This document shows positions 1 through 9,836 of a stretch of 64,000 nt of DNA, one piece after another. Source of the stretch: Jonesia denitrificans DSM 20603. GTDB lineage: Bacteria; Actinomycetota; Actinomycetes; Actinomycetales; Cellulomonadaceae. The stretch's first letter is position 1. Each line of letters begins with the position of its first letter. The notes beneath the pieces were generated by a model. The model did no database searches, had not been told where the DNA came from, and worked only from the letters and a program-made list of their open reading frames with translations. The stretch lies in the NCBI RefSeq assembly GCF_000024065.1, contig NC_013174.1, forward strand, positions 2,685,647-2,749,646, given 5' to 3'. The position numbers were made by a program, and so were the translations under genes.

Positions 1-1875
1 CCATTTCACCGGGCGGCGTTCCGGGCAGCTCGGCACGGGTCTTCCACCATGGACACACTGGTGTCCACTGGTGTTCTTGCCGCCACCGCCTGGTCGTTGT
101 GGGCGCTGTTCTTTGGTGGCGCAGGCGAGTTGGGGATGCGCATGACCATGTCGTTGATCCCGGCAAGGTCCCACGGCAGTATGGCGGAGATCTATTTTGA
201 GGTCGCTGCTGTGGTCACCACTTTCTTGTTAGCAGGCCGGTTCGCGGAACACCGGTCACGGCGTCAAGCCGGCGACGCGTTGCGGTCGCTGCTTGAACTG
301 GGTGCGAAGGATGCCCACCTGGTGCGTCGCGCGAACGGCGAGACAGTTGACCTCAAGGTCGCTGTTGATGACCTCATCGTGGGTGACGTGTTTGCGGTTC
401 GCCCTGGTGAGAAGATCGCGACTGATGGGGTGGTTGTCCGCGGCCAATCCGCTGTGGACACGTCACTGCTCACTGGAGAACCACTGCCTGTCGATGTGCG
501 CGAAGGCGACCACGTGACCGGCGCCACGATCAACACGTCCGGGTACCTGGATGTGGAAGCAACACGGGTAGGTAAAGACACCACGCTGGCGGCGATGGGT
601 CGTTTGGTCAGCCAAGCACAAACGGGTAAGGCCCCCATTCAACGATTGGCCGACCGAATCTCGGCAGTTTTTGTGCCGATTGTTATGGTCATAGCTGTCC
701 TGGTGTTTGCGGGATGGCTGGTGTGGGGGCCGTCACTGTCGGCTGCCTTCACGGCAGCTGTTGCGGTCCTCATCATTGCGTGCCCATGCGCTCTGGGGTT
801 AGCAACTCCGACGGCGTTGCTCGTCGGTACGGGGCGAGGGGCGAGTCTAGGGATCCTCATTAAGGGACCAGAAATCCTGGAATCAACCCGACGCATCGAC
901 ACGGTCGTCCTCGACAAAACTGGGACACTGACCGCTGGTCGAATGACCGTGGACACAGTGTTTGGCCCCGATGAAGTCCTTATCTACGCGGGGGCTGTGG
1001 AACAGGGGTCAGAGCACCCCATTGCTCAGGCCATTGTTGACTCAGCCCGAACCGTGCACCCCACCGCACCTGACCCTGACGGGGTTGACCGGAACTGGGA
1101 AGTCACCGATTTCCAGGCCGCTGCTGGTGGTGGAGTCAGTGGTGTTGTACGTCTTCCCCACTCAGGGGTGGACATGGGGGCACGAGTGCTTGTCGGGCGT
1201 CCTGCATGGCTTGCGGAGCAAGGAGTGTCCACCGACCGGGTCGACCTCAGGCAGATCGTGGCCGACGCTGAGGCGGATGGCGCGACCGCAATCGCGGTCG
1301 CGTGGGCGGGCCAATGGCAGGGTGTCATTACTCTCCGTGACCAGTTGAAAGACACCTCAGCAACAGCTGTGCGTGAGTTCCGTGACTTGGGGTTGAGTCC
1401 GGTTCTTCTCACTGGTGATAACCGGGGTGCAGCATTAGCGGCCGCCCAAGAAGCAGGAATCACCGAGGACAACGTGTACGCTCAGGTTCTGCCCGCTGAC
1501 AAAGTCTCTGTTGTGCGTGACTTACAAGCACAGGGGCGGACCGTGGCCATGGTTGGTGATGGGGTCAACGATGCGGCAGCCCTGGCTGTCGCCGACCTCG
1601 GTCTTGCTATGGGCACCGGCACGGATGTAGCCATGCAAGCGTCCGACATCACACTGGTCCGAGGTGACCTGCGCGCTGCAGCGACCGCAATCCGGTTATC
1701 CCGCGACACGTTGCGCATTATCAAACAAAACCTGTTCTGGGCATTTGCCTACAACGTTGCCGCGATCCCACTGGCAGCAGCAGGATTACTCAACCCCATG
1801 ATCGCCGGTGCAGCGATGGCTGCCAGTTCCGTCATTGTCGTGTCAAACTCCTTGCGGTTACGTCGCGCCGGGTAA
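1..1875 (+). CDS. Heavy-metal (copper-type) P1B ATPase, 5' end cut by window
   Basis: This is a membrane pump that uses ATP to export a soft metal, most likely Cu(I). The frame is open from base 1, and the residues before the first ATG ([15 protein letters not shown]) are typical of CopA between membrane segments, so the gene starts outside the window and the ATG at 49 is internal. Visible motifs are TGE (472-480, actuator domain), CPC (781-789, metal-binding membrane helix), DKTGT (913-927, phosphorylated Asp), SEHP (near 1009) and GDGVND (1555-1572, hinge). The last two membrane helices end the protein. The copC gene follows 72 bp downstream, which supports copper. Any N-terminal metal-binding domain is not visible. 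Confidence 0.93.
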   Translation, partial: PFHRAAFRAARHGSSTMDTLVSTGVLAATAWSLWALFFGGAGELGMRMTMSLIPARSHGSMAEIYFEVAAVVTTFLLAGRFAEHRSRRQAGDALRSLLELGAKDAHLVRRANGETVDLKVAVDDLIVGDVFAVRPGEKIATDGVVVRGQSAVDTSLLTGEPLPVDVREGDHVTGATINTSGYLDVEATRVGKDTTLAAMGRLVSQAQTGKAPIQRLADRISAVFVPIVMVIAVLVFAGWLVWGPSLSAAFTAAVAVLIIACPCALGLATPTALLVGTGRGASLGILIKGPEILESTRRIDTVVLDKTGTLTAGRMTVDTVFGPDEVLIYAGAVEQGSEHPIAQAIVDSARTVHPTAPDPDGVDRNWEVTDFQAAAGGGVSGVVRLPHSGVDMGARVLVGRPAWLAEQGVSTDRVDLRQIVADAEADGATAIAVAWAGQWQGVITLRDQLKDTSATAVREFRDLGLSPVLLTGDNRGAALAAAQEAGITEDNVYAQVLPADKVSVVRDLQAQGRTVAMVGDGVNDAAALAVADLGLAMGTGTDVAMQASDITLVRGDLRAAATAIRLSRDTLRIIKQNLFWAFAYNVAAIPLAAAGLLNPMIAGAAMAASSVIVVSNSLRLRRAG

Positions 1876-1947
1876 CGACCACCACGCTGGGTTCCCTGGA
1901 GGGCCCGTTGTCACGTGATCTCCAGGGAACCGGTTTATGGTGGTGCT

Positions 1948-2595
1948 ATGCGTGATTTTTCCTTCCCTCGTATGCGATCCGTTCAACGTATGTGGCTGGC
2001 TCTTGTGGCCGCTGTGTTCCTTGTTCTTGGTATCCCTGCTGCAGGCCACGCCCACGACGTGCTTCTTGAGTCGACTCCCGCTGACGGTGAGACTGTGACC
2101 GAACCCTTGGACGCCGTCACGTTGACGTTCAACAACAGCATTCAGGAGGTAGGAAGTCAGCTGATTGTCACCAATGAGGCGGGTAACGTCGTCGCTGAAG
2201 TCAGTGGGCAACCGCAAGGCACCCTGGTAGGTTTTGAGTTTGATGCTCCGCTCCCCAACGGGCAGTACACCGTTGCATGGCGGGTCGTGTCCTCGGATGC
2301 GCACCCCATTGAAGGTGATTTTGTGTTCACCATGGCGGACCCACAAGCTGCGGACGCCACGGACCCTGAACCAGCTGAGGAACCAGCAACCTCTGAAGAA
2401 ACCCCGGCAACGGAAGACCCCGAAGCTGGCGACCCCACCGAACAGCCCTCATCCGTCGAGGCCCCCGACGACACCGCATCATCTGACACCTCCGACGAGG
2501 GGTGGCCCATCACTGGAATCATTGTGGGCGCTGCCTTAGGAGGGCTGGTGGGCGTGGGTATTGTTGTGCTCATTCGGCGCCGCAACCAGAGATGA
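1948..2595 (+). CDS. CopC-domain copper resistance protein, membrane anchored
   Basis: The 215-residue protein has an N-terminal signal peptide ending near AGHAHD. A CopC/YcnJ-type beta-sandwich (roughly residues 35-130) begins with the usual mature His (HDVLLESTPADG). An acidic Pro/Glu/Thr-rich linker, one C-terminal membrane helix and an Arg-rich tail follow. In the family the N-terminal His and a later His (here SSDAHPIEGDF) bind copper outside the membrane. I prefer the ATG at 1948, directly before the signal peptide, over an in-frame codon at 1915. The gene follows the P-type ATPase and overlaps the next gene by ATGA, so the three probably form a copper-handling operon. Confidence 0.85.
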   Translation: MRDFSFPRMRSVQRMWLALVAAVFLVLGIPAAGHAHDVLLESTPADGETVTEPLDAVTLTFNNSIQEVGSQLIVTNEAGNVVAEVSGQPQGTLVGFEFDAPLPNGQYTVAWRVVSSDAHPIEGDFVFTMADPQAADATDPEPAEEPATSEETPATEDPEAGDPTEQPSSVEAPDDTASSDTSDEGWPITGIIVGAALGGLVGVGIVVLIRRRNQR

Positions 2596-3383
2596 CTGGC
2601 ACAGTGACGCGCCGCGGGCGGGTGATGATCGGTGCGGAAATCTGGATTGTCCTTGGTTTGTCCTTAGGGAAATCTGGTGTGTACGCACTGGTGAACATCA
2701 TTTCTCGCCTCACTGACTCCACACCCCTGGCTGAACAAACCACCGTCATTAACGGGTCAATGTCCACCCGCCCGTACCTGGACCTCACCTACCAGGTTCT
2801 CTCCCTGGTCTTTGCGCTCGTCCCCGTGGCACTTGCGTTGTATCTGTTGTCGATGCGCGGTCGCTCCGTTGTCCGCGCGCTTGGTCTTGATGGTCGTTCA
2901 CCGGTGCGTGATACCGGGTTTGGTGTCCTGCTCGCCGCGATCATTGGAATCCCTGGGTTGGCGTTCTACGCGGCTGGGCGAGCGGCGGGAATTACTGTGG
3001 GCGTCGTCGCGGCAGGGGTGGACACGTACTGGTGGGCTGTCCCGATCCTCGTGCTGGCGGCCTTAAAAAATGGGCTCCTTGAGGAGATCATTGTGGTCGG
3101 TTACCTGTGGGAGCGGCTCCGTGATCTCGGTTGGGGGCGCTGGAACATTATTGTGACCAGCTCACTTATGCGCGGAAGTTATCACCTGTACCAAGGGATC
3201 GGCCCGTTCATTGGCAACGTCATCATGGGTGTTATTTTCGCGTGGTTCTACCAGTCCCGGTGGGGACGCAACCGCATCTGGCCGCTTGTGATTGCCCACA
3301 CCCTCATCGACATTGTTGCGTTTGTTGGGTATTTGCTGCTTCCCGATGCGTGGCTGACCACTCTTGGCGTCACCGTGTCATAG
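2592..3383 (+). CDS. CPBP-family intramembrane metalloprotease-like protein
   Basis: This 263-residue protein has about seven membrane segments. It carries the CPBP (CAAX protease and bacteriocin-processing) signature: a Glu-Glu pair in LLEEIIVVGY, then RGSYHLYQG and a C-terminal AHTLIDIVAFVGY block. In this family the Glu and His residues form a metal site in the membrane. Substrates are unknown, and many bacterial members have no proven protease activity. The ATG at 2592 overlaps the copC stop as ATGA, which indicates translational coupling. The 3' end overlaps the convergent HdeD-like gene by 14 bp. Confidence 0.85.
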   Translation: MTGTVTRRGRVMIGAEIWIVLGLSLGKSGVYALVNIISRLTDSTPLAEQTTVINGSMSTRPYLDLTYQVLSLVFALVPVALALYLLSMRGRSVVRALGLDGRSPVRDTGFGVLLAAIIGIPGLAFYAAGRAAGITVGVVAAGVDTYWWAVPILVLAALKNGLLEEIIVVGYLWERLRDLGWGRWNIIVTSSLMRGSYHLYQGIGPFIGNVIMGVIFAWFYQSRWGRNRIWPLVIAHTLIDIVAFVGYLLLPDAWLTTLGVTVS

Positions 3384-4104
3384 GTGGAGAGCCTGCCGAG
3401 GGTTCACCGCTACCAGCCTCGTCAGTGACCTCACGTTCGGGGGTGCGTTCTCTGATCGCGTCAAGGATCGCAGACCTGCCCTGTAACGCCTCATCAATGT
3501 CGCGTGCTACGGCGCGAACAGAGAACGCCGCAACGATCTGCAACGCACCGGTAATAAACGCGTACACCCCGAACACAATGGCGATCACCGCGAGTGTCGC
3601 GACATCACCAAACCCGCGAATGAGCAAAGTCGCGCCAAACAGGGTTGTGACCAAGCCAAAAACCAAAACCCACGGCCAACTGAGGTCCTTATTGCGGGCC
3701 AACGCAGTTGCCGCGATGATCGTGGTTACCCCCAGCGCGATCGTCCACACCAGCAACAGGTACAACAACACCAAGGTAGTTGCCCCAGGCCACAGCAGGA
3801 TGAACCCAGCGAACACAAGGTCCACCGCTCCTTGGATTAGCCACCACCGCCAGCCCTCTTGGTGCCGGTTCGCAAGCCCTTGAGCAGCTGCAAGGACCGC
3901 ATCGACAAGCAGGAACACTCCAAACACCCACACCAGGGTTTCCACCACGGCAAGCGGTTCCATCATGAGCATGACCCCAAGCACCAGGAGCACGATTCCG
4001 CGGGCAAGCGGAATCCACCACACCGCACGCAACGCGTCAGACACTGACGTCACCACAGCGGTATCACCGTGGTCTGCGCTCGAATCATGCCGGTGTGAAT
4101 CCAT
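3370..4104 (-). CDS. HdeD-like (DUF308) membrane protein
   Basis: A 244-residue integral membrane protein with six predicted helices in two DUF308-like repeats (ARGIVLLVLGVMLM and its later counterpart), a His/Asp-rich cytoplasmic N-terminus and a charged C-terminal tail. The family includes E. coli HdeD, linked to acid resistance, but the biochemical role is unknown. I chose the ATG at 4104 because AAAGGGG lies about seven bases upstream; an in-frame codon at 4137 lacks this. It is transcribed alone and converges on the CPBP gene. Confidence 0.75.
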   Translation of the reverse strand: MDSHRHDSSADHGDTAVVTSVSDALRAVWWIPLARGIVLLVLGVMLMMEPLAVVETLVWVFGVFLLVDAVLAAAQGLANRHQEGWRWWLIQGAVDLVFAGFILLWPGATTLVLLYLLLVWTIALGVTTIIAATALARNKDLSWPWVLVFGLVTTLFGATLLIRGFGDVATLAVIAIVFGVYAFITGALQIVAAFSVRAVARDIDEALQGRSAILDAIRERTPEREVTDEAGSGEPSAGSPPMTR

Positions 4105-4237
4105 CGTCTTACCCCTTTCGTGTGGATCCTGCTTCACTTGCCATCACAGCACACAATGGTGTGTTGCGCGCGCCATCACCCCACGTCGATCACGATAAAT
4201 CCGGGCTGAAACCACTGTCCTCACCTAGACTCAAATC

Positions 4238-6826
4238 ATGCCCAACCCCACACCCGACCCGCTCACAGCCGCAGCATCACGCGGCCCTGGGTCGATTTCG
4301 CGGCGCCCTTCATCAGCGAAACCACGCCCCACCGGCACAAACATTCTTGTTGTCGATGATGAGGAACCCCGGGTTCGCCAACCCCGTGACGCTATTGCGA
4401 TCGCGTTATCGTTGCTCGGTGTTGTGGCGGTGGTCGCCTTGTCCACGTACGCGCATGGCACCACTGAGGGGGTTCAAAATGATGTACAAAACATTACGAT
4501 CGCCCTGACTCGCGCATGGTTGTTGCCCGTTGTGTTGCTCGAAACGCTCGTCACGTTGGTGATCCCAGGGGCTGTCATCATTGAGCTTGCTGCACGCCGG
4601 TTACCACGCCAAATCCTCGAATCAGCGGCCGCGTTGGCGTTGGGTCTGATTTTGGCGACTGCCTTTGTGTACGCGGTCAACGCTATTGGGGCAAGTGACC
4701 TGGTGCGCGGGCTGTCCATTCCGACTCGCGCCGGGTTAGTCATTACCGTCCCTGGGTATATTGCGGGGGTGGCTGGGCTCCTCACAGCGTCAGGACCACG
4801 ACAACGACGCCGTACGGTTGCTTTTTCCTGGAACCTGTTGTGGTTTTCGCTTGCGGTGACTCTCATTTCTGGGCAAGTGTCGCTCCCAGGAGTTGCCGTG
4901 TCGTTACTGCTGGGACGGGTTGCTGGGTTGTCGGTACGGTATGTGTCCGGGGTGTCCAGTGAGCGTGCCCGGGGCCCGGCGCTGATCGATGCGCTCAAAC
5001 GCGCTGGGTTCGCCCCGATTTCGTTGGTGCGAGTCAAGGACGTGGCCGATGATTCTCCACGGCATGTTGTCAGTTCTCACCAACCGTATTCACCGGAGGA
5101 CCCCTCCGTGTTGGCGTTGTCCCGCACGTCCGACACACGCGTGTATGCGTTGACTCAACTTGATGGGCCGCGACTTGATGTGGTTGTCCTTGACGGTGAC
5201 CGGCAAGTCATCGGGTTCATGCAACGGTTGTGGCACTCTGTGCGGGTGCGTGGAATTGAAGGGCGCACCGCAATGTCGTTACGCGCGGTTGCGGAGCGGG
5301 CTGCGTTGTTGACCTATGCGGCGTCAGCGGCGGGGGTACGCACACCGCGACTGTTGGGGATCGCTCATGCTGACGATTCGATGCTGTTGGTGTTGGAACA
5401 CCCTGAGGGCACAATCCCTTTGTCGGACGCGGAGCCGGAACTGGTCAGTGACCGTGTGCAGCAAGCAGTGTGGCGGCAACTTGACCGCGCACATAGTGCC
5501 GGGCTGTCCCATCGCGGGATCACCGGTGACGTGGTGTTAGTGGGTCGCGCCGCCCCAGGTATTTCTGGTGGCACCCCGTTGCAGTATGAGGATTCCCCGA
5601 ACGTCTGGCTCACTGGGTGGCAGTCCGGTGACATTGCTTCCCCGGGGTTCTCCCAACTCATGGACGTGGCCCAGTTATTGACCTCGTTATCTCTGGTTGT
5701 TGGCGCTAAGGACGCTGTCCGCAATGCGATGGCGGTGTTGGGCGAGGAACAGCTCGGTGCTGTTGGCCCGTTGCTTCAGGGAGTTGTGCTGCCCTCAGCT
5801 ACTCGCGCGCGGATGCGGGCACACAAAGACCTCCTGCCCCAATTACGGTCCGCGTTGGTGCGCGAACTCCCCGAAGCGAACGTGGAACCACAACAGATCA
5901 ACCGGTTCTCAGTCAAAACAGTGGTCACGTGGATTGTCACGTTCGTAGCGATTGTTGTGGTGTTCACAACCATCAACTTTGAGCAAGTGACCACAGCGGT
6001 CGCCCAGTCCAACCCGTGGTGGCTTGTGGCCACCTTTGTGCTGGGGTTGGCAACCTGGTTGGGTGCTGCGATGACTTTCATCGGGTTCGCCTCGGTGCGG
6101 CTCCCCGTGTTCCGGGCCACCCTGGTGCAAGCCGCAGCGTCCTTTGTGGCCCTTGCCGCCCCGGCAGGGATTGGGCCGGCAGCATTGAACTTACGGATGC
6201 TCACCAGGCGCGGGGTGTCCACCTCCCTGGCTGTGGCCACAGTCGCGCTCGTCCAAGTGTCCGGTTTTGTTGTCACCGTGCTGCTACTTGTCCTGCTGTC
6301 GGTGGTGTCAGGTGAAGGCGGGGCGCTGCGAGCGCTGCCGTCCACATCGGTTGTCTTTGCGATCATCACCGTTGTCATTGCCGCAGGGATCGTGTTTTCC
6401 GTACCGGTCTTACGCCGATGGGTGGTCGCGAAGGTGTCCCCCACATTGCGGCAAGTGTGGCCACGGTTATCCGAACTACTGTCCACCCCGTGGCGTCTCG
6501 GGCTTGGTGTGGCTGGGAACGTCGTCATCACCTTGGGTTACGTCTTCGCGTTCCACACCGCTCTCTTAGCGTTCAATGTGGAAGTTTCGCTCATTGACCT
6601 CGCCGTGGTGTACCTGGTGGGTAACACTGTCGGGTCGTTGGCGCCGACACCAGGCGGTTTAGGTGCCATCGAGTTTGCGCTCATTACCGGTCTCACAACC
6701 ACTGCCTCTGTTCCGGCTGCGGTCGCAACATCTGCGGTGGTTCTCTTCCGGTTCGCTACCTACTGGGCTCGCATACCCTTGGGGTGGTTTGCGATGCGCT
6801 ATCTCAACCGAACTGGGGATTTGTAG
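4238..6826 (+). CDS. Kinase-like plus LPG-synthase-type (UPF0104/YbhN) membrane protein
   Basis: An 862-residue multidomain protein. After a Pro-rich cytoplasmic start, about six membrane helices (residues 50-240) lead to a soluble region (about 265-520) that resembles a degenerate phosphotransferase or kinase fold (for example HSAGLSHRGITGDVVLV). The C-terminal 300 residues form the lysylphosphatidylglycerol-synthase transmembrane domain (about eight helices, with GSLAPTPGGLGAIEFALI). Actinobacterial proteins of this architecture are common, but their substrate is not established and no aminoacyl-transfer domain is present. The gene stands alone and its end overlaps the convergent yibE/F-like gene by 23 bp. 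Confidence 0.8.
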   Translation: MPNPTPDPLTAAASRGPGSISRRPSSAKPRPTGTNILVVDDEEPRVRQPRDAIAIALSLLGVVAVVALSTYAHGTTEGVQNDVQNITIALTRAWLLPVVLLETLVTLVIPGAVIIELAARRLPRQILESAAALALGLILATAFVYAVNAIGASDLVRGLSIPTRAGLVITVPGYIAGVAGLLTASGPRQRRRTVAFSWNLLWFSLAVTLISGQVSLPGVAVSLLLGRVAGLSVRYVSGVSSERARGPALIDALKRAGFAPISLVRVKDVADDSPRHVVSSHQPYSPEDPSVLALSRTSDTRVYALTQLDGPRLDVVVLDGDRQVIGFMQRLWHSVRVRGIEGRTAMSLRAVAERAALLTYAASAAGVRTPRLLGIAHADDSMLLVLEHPEGTIPLSDAEPELVSDRVQQAVWRQLDRAHSAGLSHRGITGDVVLVGRAAPGISGGTPLQYEDSPNVWLTGWQSGDIASPGFSQLMDVAQLLTSLSLVVGAKDAVRNAMAVLGEEQLGAVGPLLQGVVLPSATRARMRAHKDLLPQLRSALVRELPEANVEPQQINRFSVKTVVTWIVTFVAIVVVFTTINFEQVTTAVAQSNPWWLVATFVLGLATWLGAAMTFIGFASVRLPVFRATLVQAAASFVALAAPAGIGPAALNLRMLTRRGVSTSLAVATVALVQVSGFVVTVLLLVLLSVVSGEGGALRALPSTSVVFAIITVVIAAGIVFSVPVLRRWVVAKVSPTLRQVWPRLSELLSTPWRLGLGVAGNVVITLGYVFAFHTALLAFNVEVSLIDLAVVYLVGNTVGSLAPTPGGLGAIEFALITGLTTTASVPAAVATSAVVLFRFATYWARIPLGWFAMRYLNRTGDL

Positions 6827-8024
6827 CATCATCATTGGCTGTTAACGGTTGTTCAGCGTGGTGCCCGATGGTCAACGACAGGGCGCCCAGCAGTGTGGTG
6901 ATGGGAATGGCAAGAACCAACCCGATCGAGCCGATGAGAGTACGCACCACTTCCACAGCGATCTCCCCTGAGGTGAGGGTAATCCACACTGATTGATCCA
7001 CCAGCGACACGATGAGCAGCAGCGGGAGGGCCGCCCCAAGGTAGGCAAATGTGATGGTGTAGACGGTTGAGGCAATGTGGTCGCGCCCAATGCGCATGCC
7101 TCGAGTAAATAATTCCCAGGTACCCAACTTTGGGTTCACTGTTTTCAGTTCCCACACCGCGGACGCTTGCGTGATGGTCACGTCGTTGAGTACCCCCAGA
7201 CCAGCAAGAACCACCCCACACAGGATGACTGAACGCATCGAAATGCGTGGTTCCATCATGCCCAACTGCACAAGGTATTCATCCAGCATGACAATGTTGG
7301 TGCTGCTGACCGCCCAACTGGACAAGAACGTGGTGAGAACAAGTCCAATGATGGTTCCCAGGAGCGCAGTTGAGGTTCGAGCAGTGAAACCATGGGCAAT
7401 GTACAACGTAAAGAACATGACAATCACCGCCGTGACAAGCGCAGTCGCAATAGGGTTTGACCCCACAAGCAACGCCGGCAACGTGAAACCAACCACCACG
7501 CCAAAGGAAATAAGGAGCCCAAGGATGGAGGCAAACCCACGCCACCGGGCGACAAGGATCACCAAAATACAGTAAAAAATCGTCAATGCGGCGATGGGGG
7601 TGCCGCGTTCGAAGTCTTGAAACACGTACGCGGATCCTGAAGCTTCCGCTTCTGGAATGTATTGGACGCGCATTCGGTCACCAGCATCAATACCGGTGTT
7701 CGCATACTCCGAACCGATCATGACCCACACGTTCTCGCCACCGTACTCGTCATCGAGCTTCATGGGGATGAGATAGTCGTCGGTCATTGGACCTGTGACA
7801 GTGCCCGTACGCGCGGCGTCCGGGGTTGCCATCGTGACCACAGTTCCACGTTCGGGTGCATCATGCGGCCACAGGATCACCAACCCGACCACTGAGGCAA
7901 GCAACATGGGAATGAGGAGAACAGCTAAGGTGATCCGCACCCGCCGCGAAGCGCGAGGGGCAGGGCCATGACTGTGGGTATGACCGTGGGTGTGAACCGT
8001 TGCTGGGCGTGCGCGGCGGGGCAT
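6804..8024 (-). CDS. YibE/F-like multi-pass membrane protein
   Basis: A 406-residue protein with a His-rich N-terminus (HTHGHTHSHG), a first membrane helix, a short extracytoplasmic domain and about seven further helices. This is the YibE/F architecture (conserved LGVLNDVTITQASAVWEL stretch). YibE/F proteins are predicted permeases of unknown substrate. The His-rich start suggests metal contact but proves nothing. The ATG at 8024 has AAAGGA eight bases upstream and is preferred to an in-frame codon at 8054. The preceding hup gene is separated by a strong hairpin. Confidence 0.82.
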   Translation of the reverse strand: MPRRARPATVHTHGHTHSHGPAPRASRRVRITLAVLLIPMLLASVVGLVILWPHDAPERGTVVTMATPDAARTGTVTGPMTDDYLIPMKLDDEYGGENVWVMIGSEYANTGIDAGDRMRVQYIPEAEASGSAYVFQDFERGTPIAALTIFYCILVILVARWRGFASILGLLISFGVVVGFTLPALLVGSNPIATALVTAVIVMFFTLYIAHGFTARTSTALLGTIIGLVLTTFLSSWAVSSTNIVMLDEYLVQLGMMEPRISMRSVILCGVVLAGLGVLNDVTITQASAVWELKTVNPKLGTWELFTRGMRIGRDHIASTVYTITFAYLGAALPLLLIVSLVDQSVWITLTSGEIAVEVVRTLIGSIGLVLAIPITTLLGALSLTIGHHAEQPLTANDDATNPQFG

Positions 8025-8074
8025 GCCTGTGTCCTTTTGTGTGTGGCTGACCAAGTGCCTACGTGCAGATATGA

Positions 8075-8104
8075 GTCGGGCCGCCCTGGTGGGGGCGGCC
8101 CGAC
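8075..8104 (-). terminator. GC-rich hairpin after hup
   Basis: A perfect 12-bp inverted repeat (gtcgggccgccc and its complement) with a 6-nt loop lies between hup and the yibE/F-like gene. No T-run follows on the minus strand, which is usual for actinobacterial terminator hairpins. Confidence 0.6.
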
Positions 8105-8146
8105 GTCACCGTGTCATCAAGGTGACCTACTCCCTCAGGAGTGGGG

Positions 8147-8428
8147 TCACTGAGTGACGGCCTTCTTCAAAATGGAGCCCGCTGAAATCTTGACACCGTA
8201 ACCGGCTGGGATTTCGATCTCTTCACCGGTGCGGGGGTTACGGCCGGTGCGAGCTTTGCGCTCGACACGCTCGACGGACAACAAACCGGTGATCTTGACG
8301 GCTTCGCCAGCGCTGAGCTGCTCGACGAGGACGTCCTGGAGAGCAGACAGTGCAGCGTCTGCGTCGGTCTTGGTGAGGCCGGACTTTGCTGCGATAGCCG
8401 ACACGAGTTCGGAACGGTTGAGTGCCAT
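8147..8428 (-). CDS. hup: HU family nucleoid DNA-binding protein
   Basis: A 93-residue HU homologue that bends and compacts DNA as a dimer. It begins MALNRSELVSAIA and contains the DNA-binding arm signature GRNPRTGEEIEIPAG near residues 58-72. The ATG at 8428 has an AGAAGGGA ribosome site. It lacks the long Lys/Ala-rich tail seen in mycobacterial HupB. A hairpin follows downstream. Confidence 0.95.
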   Translation of the reverse strand: MALNRSELVSAIAAKSGLTKTDADAALSALQDVLVEQLSAGEAVKITGLLSVERVERKARTGRNPRTGEEIEIPAGYGVKISAGSILKKAVTQ

Positions 8429-8651
8429 GGAGTTCCCTTCTGATGCCCGGGGACGTGGCATGGTGTCCCGGGATGTGTGTCCCCGCGTTCCCGCGGGTCT
8501 TCCAGTCACACATTAGGGCACGCAGCCCTCATTTGCCTGCACTCATCCGCTGTTTTCCGTGATTTTTCGGTGTTTCTTTGCTCTCAGCGGATCATCACCC
8601 CCCTGACGCGCCCGTTTTGGGTGATTTGCAGTGGTGGGGGACACTGGTGGT

Positions 8652-9836
8652 ATGGCATTACGTTCTCGGGTTCAGCACTCCCCAACCCACCCCACCAACA
8701 CACCCCCTGACGGCGTGGACCGGCTCCTCCTCGCTGAGCTCACCGACCTCATCGCCCAACACAACGACTGGGCAGCCACACTCCGCCACATCACCGTCGT
8801 CAATGCCATCCACCCCGCCACAGTTCGAGACATCGCCCAACTCCTGCCCCACGCAACACTCACCCTGTGGAACGATTCCTGCCACGACGCAGTTACCCTC
8901 GACACAGCTCTCGCTGCCACACAGTCGGCACCGCCCGACTCCTCCCAGAGCAACCGCATCGTCCGGTCCACCTCCCCCACACTGGACGCTGCGCTCACCC
9001 CCGACACCACCAGTGTCCTGATGCGCCTGCCCAAAACCGTGGACACCCTCGACGACTTTGCCCACACCATCGCCGCCCATGCCTCACCACGGATGCGGTT
9101 CCTCGCCGCCGGCCGCGTCAAGTACATGACCACCCGGATGAACGATGCGCTTGCTGCGTCCTTTGCCGCCGTCACCGCGTCCCTGGGCCGGTACAAGTCG
9201 CGTGCACTACACGCGAGCATGCCGCACACTCCCCTGCCCCCAGCCCGTTTCCCACAACAGGCCACCCTCGCAACGATCCCTATAGCCGCCTATGGCGGGG
9301 TGTTCTCAGGGACCAGCCTCGACGTAGGTACCCGCTTCCTGCTCTCCACCCTGCCAACCGCGCTCACTGACCTTCAGTCGGCGCGCATCGTCGATGTGGG
9401 CTGCGGTAACGGGCTGCTCGGGGTGTGGATTGCACGCCATCACCCCCACGTGTCAGTCACCATGACCGATGTCTCCGCCCAAGCGGTCCGATCCGCACGC
9501 GCCACCGTCGACCTCAACAACGTGGGTGACCGGGTCAGCGTGCGGTGGATGGATGCGCTCAGTCAGCTACCCGACCACAGCGCAGACCTTGTGGTCTGCA
9601 ACCCACCATTTCACGACGGCACAGCCGTCACTACCACACCAGCGCACCGTATTTTTGCTGATGTTGGCCGCGTTCTCACCCCTGGGGGGCGGATGCTCAC
9701 CGTGTTCAATACCCCGCTTGCCTACGCGCCCACACTGCGCCGCCTCGTCGGGCCCACCCGGGTGCTCGCAACACACGCAAAATTCACCATCACCGAATCG
9801 GTTACCCCCGGGCGAGGGCCTCACTCATCTGCGTGA
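8652..9836 (+). CDS. RsmC/RlmG-like class I methyltransferase
   Basis: A 394-residue SAM-dependent methyltransferase. The C-terminal half has the glycine-rich motif I (VDVGCGNGLLGVWIA) and the catalytic NPPFH motif, which is characteristic of the RsmC/RlmG family that modifies guanine N2 in rRNA. The N-terminal half resembles the degenerate first domain of that family. Whether the target is 16S or 23S rRNA cannot be decided here. A GTG at 8631 is a possible alternative start. The 3' end overlaps the convergent aminotransferase gene by 35 bp. Confidence 0.82.
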   Translation: MALRSRVQHSPTHPTNTPPDGVDRLLLAELTDLIAQHNDWAATLRHITVVNAIHPATVRDIAQLLPHATLTLWNDSCHDAVTLDTALAATQSAPPDSSQSNRIVRSTSPTLDAALTPDTTSVLMRLPKTVDTLDDFAHTIAAHASPRMRFLAAGRVKYMTTRMNDALAASFAAVTASLGRYKSRALHASMPHTPLPPARFPQQATLATIPIAAYGGVFSGTSLDVGTRFLLSTLPTALTDLQSARIVDVGCGNGLLGVWIARHHPHVSVTMTDVSAQAVRSARATVDLNNVGDRVSVRWMDALSQLPDHSADLVVCNPPFHDGTAVTTTPAHRIFADVGRVLTPGGRMLTVFNTPLAYAPTLRRLVGPTRVLATHAKFTITESVTPGRGPHSSA

